From positions 58,656 through 122,655 of the forward strand of contig QCIZ01000004.1 of NCBI GenBank assembly GCA_003216375.1: a DNA stretch of 64,000 bases, given 5' to 3'. The position numbers and the translations under genes were made by a program. Positions 46,803 to 57,942 of this stretch are shown piece by piece; within the stretch, counting starts at the first letter, position 1; the number at the start of each line of letters is the position of its first letter. This stretch comes from Prochlorococcus sp. AG-402-O21 (GTDB taxonomy: Bacteria; Cyanobacteriota; Cyanobacteriia; PCC-6307; Cyanobiaceae). The notes beneath the pieces were generated by a model. That model had not been told where the DNA came from. It did not search any database and was given only the letters and a program-made list of their open reading frames with translations.

Positions 46803-47542
46803 TGTATTTTTTCGAAATTATCTATAGCTAAACGACTTATCATTTCTTTATCTTTTTCATCTAATTTATAATTAGAAAACTTTAGATTTGGCCAGGTTTT
46901 AATTAACGATTCTTTTAAAAACTTTATAATTTTATCCTTTTCTTTGATTTCATTTTTTATACTTGGTGGATCAATATTAAAGACTTTTTTCCATAATTGT
47001 TTTGAAGGCTCCATTAATATCTCTCCATGCTGAAGTAAGTGTCCCTTTTTCCAGTACTGAGCACTACCAATATATTTGTTTTTGTTTTCATCAACTAAAT
47101 CAGCCAATGTTGAATTAGAAAAACAATTACTCGTAGATATATTTACGGCTTGATCACCAAAAAACAGATCTACCCCAGCTTTTTTTATTCCATTTTTTAG
47201 CCATTGAGTTGTCTTTAAGTATGATTTTTTTTTATTTCTAGGTGGGTCTTTCCATATTAGTGCGTAAGTCAGTCCTCCGCTATGAAGAACAGCGTTTCCG
47301 CCACTGGGCCTTCTTACAATTTTTAACTGTTCATTTTGTAAAAGTTTAAGCCATTTTCTGGGGAGTTCTTTTTGATTTTTCCCAATCGATAGCCAATCTC
47401 CATTCCATGTGTAAAAACGTATTGCCATAAAAAAATCTTTGTCAGTAAATGACTTCTCTAGCAGGAAAAGATCAATTGCCATTTGCTCTGGTCCACTTAA
47501 TTCAAGAGGATCTAAATAAAGAACTTCTTCTTGAGTATTCAT
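46793..47542 (-). CDS. Lipoate/octanoate-protein ligase family (BPL_LplA_LipB)
   Basis: A 249-residue protein of the biotin/lipoate A/B ligase superfamily. The motif RRPSGGNAVLHSGGLTYALI, the Lys-containing IGSAQYWKKGHLLQHGEILM and the C-terminal helical part identify it. It could be a LipM-like octanoyl transferase or a lipoate ligase A; the GSAQ and HGEI pattern is seen in both. It would modify lipoyl domains of dehydrogenases or GcvH. Converging overlap of 10 bases with the M50 gene. Confidence 0.82.
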   Translation of the reverse strand: MNTQEEVLYLDPLELSGPEQMAIDLFLLEKSFTDKDFFMAIRFYTWNGDWLSIGKNQKELPRKWLKLLQNEQLKIVRRPSGGNAVLHSGGLTYALIWKDPPRNKKKSYLKTTQWLKNGIKKAGVDLFFGDQAVNISTSNCFSNSTLADLVDENKNKYIGSAQYWKKGHLLQHGEILMEPSKQLWKKVFNIDPPSIKNEIKEKDKIIKFLKESLIKTWPNLKFSNYKLDEKDKEMISRLAIDNFEKIHQF

Positions 47543-47637
47543 ATTGATTTTTAGCTATGTGTCATAAAATCTTTTTAGAAGCAATTTAAATATCATGAAC
47601 TTTTAGTCTAAGGATAGTTAAACTATTTAATTAAACT

Positions 47638-47784
47638 TTGACGAAAAGTATTCTGATAAAAGATTTATTTAATTTTTTAGAAAAATTATTCTCTCAAAAT
47701 TCTTCTTTGACTTCTTTTGCTGCATTTTTAAATGCAGCAAAAGAAGTCAAAGAATTGATTCCCTTATTAATTAAGTTAATATGA
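47638..47784 (+). CDS. Possible 48-aa small ORF containing a 25-bp perfect inverted repeat
   Basis: Open reading frame from TTG at 47638 to TGA at 47784. The predicted peptide starts MTKSILIKDLFNFLEKLF and is short, amphipathic and helical, ending EVKELIPLLIKLI. There is no clear Shine-Dalgarno and only a TTG start, so coding is doubtful. It lies between the diverging ligase gene and the membrane protein at 47.8 kb, with 6 bases to the latter's TTG. The frame spans the long hairpin at 47703-47754, which reads through in frame without a stop. Confidence 0.25.
   Translation: MTKSILIKDLFNFLEKLFSQNSSLTSFAAFLNAAKEVKELIPLLIKLI
47703..47754. repeat. Perfect 25-bp inverted repeat with 2-base loop
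   Basis: Left arm 47703-47727 (starting TTCTTTGACTTCTT) and right arm 47730-47754 are exact reverse complements over 25 bases with only TT between. This is the longest perfect hairpin in the window. No T-run follows on the plus strand, and on the minus strand the next bases are GAATTTTGAG, so it is not a normal terminator. It sits in the divergent spacer 47543-47790, otherwise AT-rich. Confidence 0.9.
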
Positions 47785-47790
47785 AAAAAA

Positions 47791-48216
47791 TTGGGGAATT
47801 TTCATTTAATTTTGGGACAACCTCAACGAATTGCAGAGCCATTAAGAAGGGAGCGTTCAAGAAAAATCAGGAAGAGCATTCCTGCTGCAAATAAAAAGAT
47901 CGATACTTTTTCTAAAGTTTCTGAATTTCAGAAAAAGGAAGTTAAGCGAGAACTTTTATATAGCTATGTGGGATTAACTTTGAAATTTGGATTGTTGATT
48001 GTATTTGCAACTAGTCTCGTGAACTTAGGACTTGCATCTCATCAACGTGTTAATAGAAATCTGGAGTTGTCTTATCTTTTAGAGAAAGAATCGAGAAAAC
48101 TTCAAAAGTTAAGACTACGTTTTGATGAAATTTTTACTAATGGTGGAGAACAAAGTTTTTTTAAGGAGCAAGATCAGTGGATTACTCCAAATAGTGTCAG
48201 AGTTATCTGGCGATGA
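47791..48216 (+). CDS. Hypothetical small membrane protein with coiled coil
   Basis: Unrecognised 141-residue protein. A highly basic cytoplasmic N-terminus (PLRRERSRKIRKSI) is followed by a membrane helix at about 60-81 (GLTLKFGLLIVFATSLVNLG), then a coiled-coil helix at 85-115 (LSYLLEKESRKLQKLRLRFD) and a short tail. The layout is again that of FtsL/FtsB-type division proteins. The start is uncertain: TTG at 47791 or 47812, since no ATG exists early in the frame. It precedes por, with 69 bases between; a functional link is not evident. Confidence 0.65.
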   Translation: MGNFHLILGQPQRIAEPLRRERSRKIRKSIPAANKKIDTFSKVSEFQKKEVKRELLYSYVGLTLKFGLLIVFATSLVNLGLASHQRVNRNLELSYLLEKESRKLQKLRLRFDEIFTNGGEQSFFKEQDQWITPNSVRVIWR

Positions 48217-48285
48217 GTAACTTTGCTTCCCTTCGGTTTAGATTTGTCTTTGAAAATTGATTAAAAATAGTTTTTACTGAAGAAG

Positions 48286-49299
48286 ATGGCTCTAGTTCAA
48301 GCGGCACCAGGAACTGTCTTAATTACTGGAACAACGTCAGGAGTTGGACTGTATGCAACAAAGTCCTTGGTAGAGAGAGGATGGAGAGTCATTACGGCAA
48401 ATAGATCTTCTTTGAGAGCTGAAGCTTCTGCCTCAGCAATTGGCTTGCCTATCAACAGTCCAAGACAACTAAAACATATACAAATTGATCTTGGCGATTT
48501 AGATAGTGTTCGCAATGGGGCTAAAACTCTTCTGGAGGATTTGGAACAACCATTAGATGCTTTGGTTTGTAATGCTGCTGTTTATCTCCCACGTTTAAAA
48601 AAACCTTTGAGATCTCCTCAGGGATATGAAATATCAATGGCAACTAATCATTTTGGACATTTTTTATTAATTCAGTTGCTATTAGAAAATCTTAGTAAGT
48701 CATCAAGACCAGTCTGGAAAGGAAGGTCTTGGGGGGTGGAATCATCTAGGGTAGTTATTTTAGGAACTGTAACTGCTAACAATAAAGAACTTGGCGGGAA
48801 AATCCCAATCCCAGCTCCTGCTGATCTTGGAAATCTATCTGGTTTTGAAGAGGGTTTTTGCGAACCAATATCAATGGCTAGTGGTAAACGTTTTAAACCA
48901 GGCAAAGCCTATAAAGACAGTAAGTTATGCAATATGATTACGACTCAAGAATTACATAGGCGATTTAATTCTTCTCCAATTCTTTTTAGTTCTCTATATC
49001 CAGGATGTGTCGCTAATACTAGATTATTTAGAAACACTCCTAAACTGTTTCAGTGGTTGTTCCCATGGTTTCAGAAATTAATAACTGGAGGTTTTGTCAG
49101 TGAAGCGCTCGCTGGAGATAGAGTAGCCCAAGTCGTTGCAGACCCTCAATTTGCTATTTCAGGTGTCCATTGGAGCTGGGGTAATAGACAACGTAAGGAC
49201 AGACAACAATTTTCACAAGAGTTGTCAGATAGAGTGACAGATCCAGTTACTTCTAGAAAAGTTTGGGAATTGTCTATGCGATTAGTTGGTCTGAAATAG
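48286..49299 (+). CDS. por: Light-dependent protochlorophyllide oxidoreductase (LPOR)
   Basis: Photoenzyme reducing protochlorophyllide with NADPH in light. The 337-residue SDR-fold protein has the motif [17 protein letters not shown]-equivalent VCNAAVYLP and the catalytic YxxxK in YKDSKLCNM, and [13 protein letters not shown] and [12 protein letters not shown] of the LPOR family. Length is normal for cyanobacterial LPOR. It sits at the left edge of the chlorophyll cluster and converges with chlL. Confidence 0.96.
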   Translation: MALVQAAPGTVLITGTTSGVGLYATKSLVERGWRVITANRSSLRAEASASAIGLPINSPRQLKHIQIDLGDLDSVRNGAKTLLEDLEQPLDALVCNAAVYLPRLKKPLRSPQGYEISMATNHFGHFLLIQLLLENLSKSSRPVWKGRSWGVESSRVVILGTVTANNKELGGKIPIPAPADLGNLSGFEEGFCEPISMASGKRFKPGKAYKDSKLCNMITTQELHRRFNSSPILFSSLYPGCVANTRLFRNTPKLFQWLFPWFQKLITGGFVSEALAGDRVAQVVADPQFAISGVHWSWGNRQRKDRQQFSQELSDRVTDPVTSRKVWELSMRLVGLK

Positions 49300-49315
49300 C
49301 CCTTTAAGTATTTAT

Positions 49316-50248
<933 letters not shown>

Positions 50249-50285
50249 TCAAATATCTCTTTAGGAAATGTTTCGCGAATTCGAT

Positions 50286-50337
50286 ACATTTGGCATTAAA
50301 TATATGTCTTCAAACGAAAACATATACACATTTGGCA
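50286..50337. promoter_or_regulatory. Direct repeats and dyad symmetry in the chlL/chlN divergent spacer
   Basis: In the spacer 50207-50566 the sequence ACATTTGGCA occurs at 50286-50295 and again at 50328-50337, 42 bases apart (four helical turns), each followed by a related ATATAxG. Between them TATATGT (50301-50307) and ACATATA (50320-50326) form an inverted repeat. Farther right, GTAACTAAA is repeated at 50466 and 50477, and CCAAC/GTTGG (50424-50434) is a short palindrome. Such spacing is typical of operator pairs. No known consensus was recognised. Confidence 0.45.
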
Positions 50338-50539
50338 GCGCATATACGTATTTTTACTCATGCCTTTAGCTTGAGTATTGGATAATAAATTGCCTTTCAA
50401 ATGTATTATGGATACTGGGGCTGCCAACTGTTGGGAACACAAAAGTCACCGTAGTCAGACATTAGGTAACTAAAAAGTAACTAAATGCGAAAGAGATTAT
50501 GTGTTTGTTGACGGTTTACCCTTTTTGGATGCAATTTGA

Positions 50540-51823
<1,284 letters not shown>

Positions 51824-51827
51824 TTTC

Positions 51828-53405
51828 ATGGAATTAACTCTCTGGACATACGAAGGCCCTCCTCATATTGGTGCGATGAGAATTGCCACGTCGATGAAAA
51901 AATTACATTATGTTTTACACGCTCCTCAAGGAGATACCTACGCTGATCTTCTTTTCACGATGATTGAACGTCGTGGTAGTAGGCCACCTGTCACATATAC
52001 AACTTTTCAAGCTAGAGATTTAGGAGGTGATACAGCTGAACTTGTAAAAGGACATATAAAAGAAGCTGTCGATAGGTTTAATCCAGAGGCTCTTTTAGTT
52101 GGAGAAAGCTGTACAGCTGAATTAATTCAAGATCAGCCTGGTTCACTTGCTAAAGGTATGGGTTTTGATATCCCAATTGTCAGCCTAGAGTTACCTGCCT
52201 ATAGCAAAAAGGAAAACTGGGGTGGCTCAGAGACTTTTTATCAAATAGTAAGAAATTTACTCAAAGACAAATCGGAAGAATCAAAACAAGCTTGGCAGGA
52301 AGAAAAAAGAAGACCGAGAGTAAATCTTCTTGGTCCAACTTTACTTGGCTTTAGATGTCGTGATGATATTTTGGAAATACAAAAACTTCTTGGTCAGCAC
52401 GGTATAGACGTCAATGTTGTGGCGCCATTGGGAGCTTCACCTGCAGATATAATTCGAATACCAGATGCAGATGTGAATGTTTGCCTTTATCCAGAGATAG
52501 CGGAATCAACTTGTATTTGGCTTGAAAGAAATTTAAATATGCCTTTTACCACAACAGTTCCTCTTGGCGTTGGGGCTACTCAGGATTTTCTTAGAGAATT
52601 ACACGAAGTTTTAGGGATGGAAATCCCACAATCAGTAAACGAATCTAATAATTCGAAATTAACTTGGTATTCGAATTCAGTGGATTCAAATTACTTAACA
52701 GGAAAAAGAGTCTTTATTTTTGGCGACGGAACTCATGCTCTTGCTGCAGCAAGAATTGCTAACGAGGAGCTTGGTTTTAAAGTTGTTGGTCTAGGAACTT
52801 ATAGCCGTGAGATGGCTAGGAAAGTTCGTCCGGCCGCTAAGGCTCTTGGCTTAGAGGCATTGATAACAAATGACTACTTGGAAGTAGAAGAGGCGATAAA
52901 AGAAACGTCTCCAGAATTGGTTCTTGGTACACAAATGGAGCGACACAGTGCAAAAAGACTTGGCATACCATGTGCAGTAATTAGCACACCGATGCATGTT
53001 CAGGATGTACCTGCTCGATATAGTCCTCAAATGGGATGGGAGGGAGCAAATGTCATTTTTGACGACTGGGTCCATCCTCTAATGATGGGACTTGAGGAAC
53101 ATTTAATTGGAATGTTTAAGCATGACTTTGAATTCGTAGACGGTCATCAAAGTCATTTAGGCCATTTAGGTGGAAAAGGAACTGAAAATATTAATCAAGG
53201 AGTTAAAACTACAATTTCGAATGATTCAACAAATACAAGTTCAGATCCTATATGGACTCATGAAGGTGAAAGGGAGCTTTCTAAAATCCCATTTTTTGTA
53301 AGAGGTAAAGTAAGAAGAAATACAGAGAATTATGCCCGCCAAGCAGGATGCAGAGAAATTAATGAAGAAACTCTATATGACGCTAAGGCTCATTATAAAG
53401 CCTAA
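51828..53405 (+). CDS. chlB: Light-independent protochlorophyllide reductase subunit B
   Basis: Catalytic partner of ChlN, 525 aa. The N-terminus [20 protein letters not shown] and [15 protein letters not shown] are intact. In known structures an Asp of ChlB, not Cys, is the fourth ligand of one iron-sulfur cluster. The C-terminal segment [19 protein letters not shown] is the PCP_red domain. The ORF begins 4 bases after chlN. The stop is 11 bases before the stop of the converging small HTH gene. Confidence 0.98.
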   Translation: MELTLWTYEGPPHIGAMRIATSMKKLHYVLHAPQGDTYADLLFTMIERRGSRPPVTYTTFQARDLGGDTAELVKGHIKEAVDRFNPEALLVGESCTAELIQDQPGSLAKGMGFDIPIVSLELPAYSKKENWGGSETFYQIVRNLLKDKSEESKQAWQEEKRRPRVNLLGPTLLGFRCRDDILEIQKLLGQHGIDVNVVAPLGASPADIIRIPDADVNVCLYPEIAESTCIWLERNLNMPFTTTVPLGVGATQDFLRELHEVLGMEIPQSVNESNNSKLTWYSNSVDSNYLTGKRVFIFGDGTHALAAARIANEELGFKVVGLGTYSREMARKVRPAAKALGLEALITNDYLEVEEAIKETSPELVLGTQMERHSAKRLGIPCAVISTPMHVQDVPARYSPQMGWEGANVIFDDWVHPLMMGLEEHLIGMFKHDFEFVDGHQSHLGHLGGKGTENINQGVKTTISNDSTNTSSDPIWTHEGERELSKIPFFVRGKVRRNTENYARQAGCREINEETLYDAKAHYKA

Positions 53406-53416
53406 ATTTTCTCCTT

Positions 53417-53782
53417 CTAATTACGCCAATGAGAACTTTCTTGGCTTGATTTGATTAATCTCCAAACATTTCTTGATAACTTCTTAGCAATGAGACCACC
53501 TCTCTCAACTTTTGAAGAGCCTGGTCTGACGCCTAAAAGTTTTGATACTTCTGTTGTGCTTAGTGGGGCTCCTGTTTCTATAGCTAGAGAGGTTAGTTCA
53601 AGTCTTTGACGCAGCTCATATGTATCACATTTTTCGTCTTCTTTTAACCAATTCAAGTCGGCAATACCTTTGTCAGACAATTTTTGCATAAGACCTAACG
53701 AGACTAAACCTAGCGCTTGCTCCGGATTGATTTCAGCATTTGAGTTATTGTTGTTGGGATCCTTTGGCTGAGTTGCAGACAT
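53417..53782 (-). CDS. Small conserved protein with predicted helix-turn-helix
   Basis: Unrecognised 121-residue protein with an Asn-rich disordered N-terminus. Residues around 74-110 (LSTTEVSKLLGVRPGSSKV) look like a helix-turn-helix, where GVRPG takes the place of the turn. The rest is helical and charged. No enzyme motif is present. It lies between chlB and the carboxysome gene csoS1D, pointing away from the latter. DNA binding is inferred from pattern only. Confidence 0.6.
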   Translation of the reverse strand: MSATQPKDPNNNNSNAEINPEQALGLVSLGLMQKLSDKGIADLNWLKEDEKCDTYELRQRLELTSLAIETGAPLSTTEVSKLLGVRPGSSKVERGGLIAKKLSRNVWRLIKSSQESSHWRN

Positions 53783-53883
53783 TCTTTCGTAAAATCAATA
53801 TATTTTGAATTTATCGGCTTACAATCAGCATGCAAGTCTCAATTGCTAGCTAAAAAGACAATCTTTGAGGTAGTATCTCGCGC

Positions 53884-54660
53884 ATGACGAGATTCGCCAC
53901 ATTTAAAAATAATGAGAGGCGACCAGGAGGAAGTCAGAGAGTTACTGGTGCAGAGGTAAATGAATATCTTGCCGATGATCCAAAGAGAGTAATAACAACT
54001 GATTCTGAAAAATCGTTAGTTGCTCGTCAAGCAAGTCATGTAAAACAAATTGAATTAAGAACATATGTATTTCTAGATTCTTTGCAACCTCAACTTGCTG
54101 CCTATATGGGTACTGCAAGTTCAGGATTTTTACCCATACCCGGTGATGCTTGTCTTTGGATGGAGGTTTCTCCTGGAATGGCTGTGCATAGGGTTACAGA
54201 TATCGCACTAAAAGCCAGCAACGTTCGATTAGGGCAAATGATCGTTGAAAGGGCATTTGGATCTCTTGCTCTTTATCACCGAGATCAAAGCACAGTATTG
54301 CATTCAGGCGATGTCGTTTTAGATGCCATAGGTAGCACAATTGATAGGAGAACGGATCCGCAAGTTACTTGGACTGAGGTTATTCGCTCTATTACTCCGG
54401 ACCATGCTGTTTTGATCAATCGCCAAAATAGACGTGGCTCAATGATTCAATCTGGCATGAGTATGTTCATCCTTGAGACTGAACCAGCGGGATATGTTTT
54501 GATGGCTGCGAACGAAGCAGAGAAGGCATCAAACATCACAATCGTTGATGTGAAAGGAGTTGGTGCTTTTGGAAGACTGACTTTAGCTGGAAAAGAGGGA
54601 GATGTTGAAGAGGCTGCGGCTGCGGCGATGAGATCTATTGATCAAATAAATAGAAGTTAA
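53884..54660 (+). CDS. csoS1D: Carboxysome shell protein CsoS1D (tandem BMC domains)
   Basis: Shell protein of alpha-carboxysomes with two fused BMC domains, forming pseudohexameric trimers that can stack and have gated pores. The 258-residue protein has a short N-terminal extension (about 1-50) and then BMC domain 1 (with [15 protein letters not shown]) and domain 2 (with [14 protein letters not shown]). The sequence and length match picocyanobacterial CsoS1D. It lies outside the main operon, separated by the oppositely oriented rdgB, with a 4-base overlap of the stops. Confidence 0.94.
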   Translation: MTRFATFKNNERRPGGSQRVTGAEVNEYLADDPKRVITTDSEKSLVARQASHVKQIELRTYVFLDSLQPQLAAYMGTASSGFLPIPGDACLWMEVSPGMAVHRVTDIALKASNVRLGQMIVERAFGSLALYHRDQSTVLHSGDVVLDAIGSTIDRRTDPQVTWTEVIRSITPDHAVLINRQNRRGSMIQSGMSMFILETEPAGYVLMAANEAEKASNITIVDVKGVGAFGRLTLAGKEGDVEEAAAAAMRSIDQINRS

Positions 54661-55247
54661 TTATTTTTAATTCCTATAGCTTTCAAAAGGTAAGGCGCTA
54701 ATTCTCTAGCGGCTTTACCTCTACTTCCATGTTTTGATAATTGTGCATTATTTAATTCCCCATAAGTGCAATTAGTTTCACGAACAAAAAATAATGATTC
54801 AAATTCACCATTGGGGTAAGCAGGCTCTTTTAAAATTTCGCCCCAGCAAATTCCTATTGTATTTTGGATTATCTCTCCACTGTTAGAGCAGAGAACCATC
54901 ACGCTGCAAACTTTTGCGCTTCTGTAAGGACTATCTCCGAGAGCAGTTAGGATTTTTTCTATTTTTTTTTCATTTGTTTCGGCAAGTCGTGCAGAAAAGA
55001 TACCGGGAGCATTACCAAGAGAATCAATTTCAAGTCCAGAATCATCTGCAATAGTCCAACTGTTAGTTAATGCCGCTGCTGCTTTTGCTTTCAATATGGC
55101 ATTTTCCAGATATGTTTTTCCGGTTTCTTCAACATCTAAAGAATTAGGTTGTTTCTTAACTTCAATTGGTAGCGGCCCAAGCATTGCCTCTATCTCAGCA
55201 ACCTTCTTGGGATTACCACTAGCAATGGTTATTAGTGGTTTTTTCAA
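54657..55247 (-). CDS. rdgB: XTP/dITP pyrophosphatase (RdgB/HAM1 family)
   Basis: Removes non-canonical purine triphosphates from the nucleotide pool. The 196-residue protein begins [18 protein letters not shown] and has [20 protein letters not shown], the catalytic-acid region, and [18 protein letters not shown] near the end. Length is normal. It is a housekeeping gene that interrupts the carboxysome region on the opposite strand. Its start faces the 357-base spacer before csoS1. Confidence 0.94.
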   Translation of the reverse strand: MKKPLITIASGNPKKVAEIEAMLGPLPIEVKKQPNSLDVEETGKTYLENAILKAKAAAALTNSWTIADDSGLEIDSLGNAPGIFSARLAETNEKKIEKILTALGDSPYRSAKVCSVMVLCSNSGEIIQNTIGICWGEILKEPAYPNGEFESLFFVRETNCTYGELNNAQLSKHGSRGKAARELAPYLLKAIGIKNN

Positions 55248-55415
55248 ATCGAATCATTTAACTAGTCTTATATAGTCTTACAAGAAGAAGTCAAAAACAA
55301 TAGTCCTTGAATTTTGTAGATGATTTTGAGACAGTTTTTGGGTGAACATTCCAACCCTGACATAGCCAGGAAGCTGTCTCGTGGGTAAAAATAACTACAT
55401 GAACTTGTTTACGCA

Positions 55416-55496
55416 ATGCAATATGAGTATGTCCTGACTGTTGATCCAACAGTGTTACTCAACTGTCGTAGCAAGGGTGATAAGCTCAGCTTATGA
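55416..55496 (+). other. Short hairpins and a possible 26-aa leader peptide upstream of csoS1
   Basis: The spacer 55248-55604 holds no convincing gene. An ATG at 55416 opens a 26-codon frame (MQYEYVLTVDPTVLLNCR...) ending TGA at 55496. The same stretch has ACTGTTG/CAACAGT (55437-55453, 3-base loop) and ATAAGCT/AGCTTAT (55480-55494). No Shine-Dalgarno is seen. It may be the 5' leader of the carboxysome operon, with the hairpins affecting stability or initiation. Confidence 0.3.
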
Positions 55497-55604
55497 ATAG
55501 GACTAGAAACTGTAATCAGCGCTATTAGAAAATCCTCTTGACTAATTGCTCTTTGGCGGGCCATTGTCCCTCCTGAACATTCCATCCCTTTACAGAAATA
55601 GGAC

Positions 55605-55916
55605 ATGGCTAGCGAAACAATGGGTATTGCTCTCGGCATGATCGAGACACGCGGATTAGTACCAGCTATTGAAGCTGCTGACGCTATGACCAAGGCAGCA
55701 GAAGTGCGCTTGATTGGTCGTGAGTTTGTTGGTGGTGGTTACGTAACAGTTTTGGTTCGCGGAGAAACTGGTGCTGTAAACGCAGCAGTTCGTGCAGGCG
55801 CAGACGCTTGTGAGCGTGTAGGTGACGGACTCGTTGCAGCTCACATCATTGCTCGTCCTCATCGTGAAGTTGAGCCAGCTCTGGGCAACGGTAACTTCTT
55901 AGGTCAGAAGGACTGA
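55605..55916 (+). CDS. csoS1: Carboxysome shell hexamer protein CsoS1
   Basis: Main shell hexamer of the alpha-carboxysome, 103 aa, a single BMC domain. The signature GMIETRGLVPAIEAADAM, then GGGYVTVLVRGETGAVNAAV and HIIARPHREVEPAL, is complete. Hexamers tile the shell faces. It is the first gene of the main operon, with 72 bases before rbcL. The spacer before rbcL holds the hairpin AAGTCCT/AGGACTT (55926-55947). Prochlorococcus usually has one csoS1 gene here instead of the three in proteobacteria. Confidence 0.97.
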   Translation: MASETMGIALGMIETRGLVPAIEAADAMTKAAEVRLIGREFVGGGYVTVLVRGETGAVNAAVRAGADACERVGDGLVAAHIIARPHREVEPALGNGNFLGQKD

Positions 55917-55925
55917 TTTTTGATT

Positions 55926-55947
55926 AAGTCCTAAGAGGAGAGGACTT
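55926..55947 (+). repeat. Hairpin between csoS1 and rbcL
   Basis: AAGTCCT (55926-55932) pairs with AGGACTT (55941-55947) around an 8-base purine-rich loop, followed by TTC. The stem is short. It may set the relative levels of csoS1 and rbcL mRNA by processing or partial termination. Confidence 0.45.
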
Positions 55948-55988
55948 TTCAAATTTTCAACCTTCTAACTAATTAACAGGAGCTATCA

Positions 55989-57401
55989 ATGGCTAAAAAG
56001 TATGATGCTGGAGTTAAGGAGTATAGAGATACTTACTTCACTCCTGATTACGTCCCCCTAGATACTGATCTACTTGCATGTTTTAAATGCACAGGTCAGG
56101 AAGGTGTACCTAAGGAAGAGGTTGCAGCAGCTGTTGCGGCTGAATCATCTACAGGTACATGGTCAACAGTTTGGTCAGAATTACTTGTAGATCTTGAATT
56201 CTACAAAGGCCGCTGTTACCGCATTGAAGATGTCCCTGGAGACAAGGACGCCTTCTATGCATTTATTGCCTATCCCTTAGATCTTTTTGAAGAAGGATCT
56301 ATAACTAACGTTTTGACATCACTTGTTGGAAACGTCTTTGGTTTTAAAGCCCTGCGTCATCTTCGTCTTGAAGATATTCGCTTCCCAATGGCATTTATCA
56401 AGACCTGCGGCGGACCACCTAGTGGAATCGTAGTTGAACGTGATCGTCTTAATAAATACGGTCGTCCATTACTTGGTTGTACTATTAAGCCAAAACTTGG
56501 TCTTTCAGGTAAAAACTACGGTCGTGTTGTTTATGAATGCCTTCGTGGTGGTCTTGATCTAACTAAAGATGATGAGAATATCAATTCTCAGCCATTCCAG
56601 CGATGGAGAGAGCGTTTTGAATTTGTTGCTGAAGCTGTAAAGCTAGCTCAACAGGAAACTGGTGAAGTTAAAGGTCACTACCTGAATTGCACAGCAACTA
56701 CTCCTGAAGAGATGTATAAGCGTGCTGAGTTCGCTAAAGAACTTGACATGCCAATCATTATGCATGACTACATCACTGGTGGCTTTACTGCTAATACAGG
56801 TCTTGCTAATTGGTGCCGTGAGAATGGCATGCTTCTTCATATTCACCGTGCTATGCATGCGGTTATCGACCGTCATCCTCAGCATGGTATCCACTTCAGA
56901 GTTCTTGCTAAGTGTTTGCGTCTATCTGGCGGAGATCAACTTCATACAGGAACAGTTGTTGGAAAACTAGAAGGTGACCGTCAAACAACTCTTGGTTATA
57001 TAGATAACCTACGTGAATCCTTTGTCCCTGAAGACCGTACTCGCGGTAACTTCTTTGATCAAGATTGGGGTTCTATGCCTGGTGTATTTGCTGTGGCATC
57101 TGGTGGTATTCATGTTTGGCATATGCCAGCATTGCTTGCAATCTTTGGAGATGATTCATGTCTCCAGTTTGGAGGTGGTACTCATGGACACCCTTGGGGA
57201 TCAGCGGCTGGTGCGGCTGCGAACCGAGTAGCTCTAGAAGCATGTGTGAAAGCGCGTAATGCAGGTAGAGAAATCGAAAAAGAAAGTCGCGATATCCTTC
57301 TAGAAGCTGCAAAGCATAGCCCTGAATTGGCAATTGCTCTTGAGACATGGAAGGAGATTAAGTTCGAATTCGATACAGTCGATAAACTCGACGTTCAGTA
57401 G
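55989..57401 (+). CDS. rbcL: RuBisCO large subunit, form IA
   Basis: Carbon-fixing enzyme of the carboxysome, 470 aa. The CO2-carbamylated Lys lies in [20 protein letters not shown] and the active-site loop 6 region is [12 protein letters not shown]; the N-terminus ([19 protein letters not shown]) and the form IA short C-terminus are present. A clear AGGAGC precedes the ATG at 55989. It is the second gene of the operon and the first half of the RuBisCO L8S8. Confidence 0.99.
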   Translation: MAKKYDAGVKEYRDTYFTPDYVPLDTDLLACFKCTGQEGVPKEEVAAAVAAESSTGTWSTVWSELLVDLEFYKGRCYRIEDVPGDKDAFYAFIAYPLDLFEEGSITNVLTSLVGNVFGFKALRHLRLEDIRFPMAFIKTCGGPPSGIVVERDRLNKYGRPLLGCTIKPKLGLSGKNYGRVVYECLRGGLDLTKDDENINSQPFQRWRERFEFVAEAVKLAQQETGEVKGHYLNCTATTPEEMYKRAEFAKELDMPIIMHDYITGGFTANTGLANWCRENGMLLHIHRAMHAVIDRHPQHGIHFRVLAKCLRLSGGDQLHTGTVVGKLEGDRQTTLGYIDNLRESFVPEDRTRGNFFDQDWGSMPGVFAVASGGIHVWHMPALLAIFGDDSCLQFGGGTHGHPWGSAAGAAANRVALEACVKARNAGREIEKESRDILLEAAKHSPELAIALETWKEIKFEFDTVDKLDVQ

Positions 57402-57453
57402 AAAAGATAAAGAGGTGACATTTTAAGTTGCCTCTAACTTTCTTAAATTCATT

Positions 57454-57473
57454 AGTCGATATTTAAATCGACT
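57454..57473 (+). repeat. Hairpin between rbcL and rbcS
   Basis: AGTCGAT (57454-57460) and ATCGACT (57467-57473) are perfect inverted repeats with a 6-base loop, in the 100-base spacer between rbcL and rbcS. This may be an mRNA processing or stabilising structure for near-equal subunit levels; no T-run follows. Confidence 0.45.
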
Positions 57474-57501
57474 TTCACTCATTCACTAACTTAAGTTCAC
57501 C

Positions 57502-57843
57502 ATGCCTTTCCAGAGCACAGTAGGTGACTATCAAACAGTCGCCACCCTGGAAACATTCGGCTTCTTACCGCCGATGACCCAGGACGAAATCTACGATCAA
57601 ATCGCTTATATCATTGCTCAGGGTTGGAGCCCAGTTATTGAGCATGTTCAACCAAGTGGTTCAATGCAGACCTATTGGTCTTATTGGAAATTACCTTTCT
57701 TTGGTGAGAAAGATTTAAATTTGGTTGTTAGCGAGTTAGAAGCTTGCCATAGAGCATATCCTGACCATCATGTTCGTATCGTTGGATATGACGCATATAC
57801 ACAAAGTCAAGGTACTTGCTTTGTAGTTTTCCAAGGCCGCTAA
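57502..57843 (+). CDS. rbcS: RuBisCO small subunit, form IA
   Basis: Small subunit of 113 aa that caps the RuBisCO octamer. It begins PFQSTVGDYQTVATLETFGF and includes YWKLPFFGEKDLNLVVSELE and VRIVGYDAYTQSQGTCFVV. Length is typical for alpha-cyanobacteria. It follows rbcL by 100 bases and precedes csoS2 across a strong hairpin. Confidence 0.98.
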   Translation: MPFQSTVGDYQTVATLETFGFLPPMTQDEIYDQIAYIIAQGWSPVIEHVQPSGSMQTYWSYWKLPFFGEKDLNLVVSELEACHRAYPDHHVRIVGYDAYTQSQGTCFVVFQGR

Positions 57844-57861
57844 ATATTAGGCTTTGATAAA

Positions 57862-57890
57862 ATTAGCCTCAAAAATTTTTTGAGGCTAAT
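57862..57890 (+). terminator. Strong hairpin between rbcS and csoS2 (attenuator or processing site)
   Basis: ATTAGCCTCAAAA (57862-57874) pairs with TTTTGAGGCTAAT (57878-57890) with a 3-base loop, a 13-bp stem. The sequence CATTCTTTAG follows, so a full T-run is missing. It stands where RuBisCO mRNA (high level) should give way to shell mRNA (lower level), consistent with attenuation or 3'-end protection. Confidence 0.6.
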
Positions 57891-57942
57891 CATTCTTTAG
57901 AGAATTTTAATTTATTTTTTGTAACCTCTCCATTGGGTTGAT

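Noticed and set aside
55409..55862. Minus-strand open frames opposite csoS1 (94 and 68 codons)
   Set aside because: They are antisense shadows of a strongly conserved BMC gene and encode low-complexity Ser/Ala/Cys-rich peptides without family likeness.
56643..57348. Several extra frames within rbcL on both strands
   Set aside because: They overlap the conserved RuBisCO reading frame and arise from its codon bias; the peptides have no recognisable pattern.
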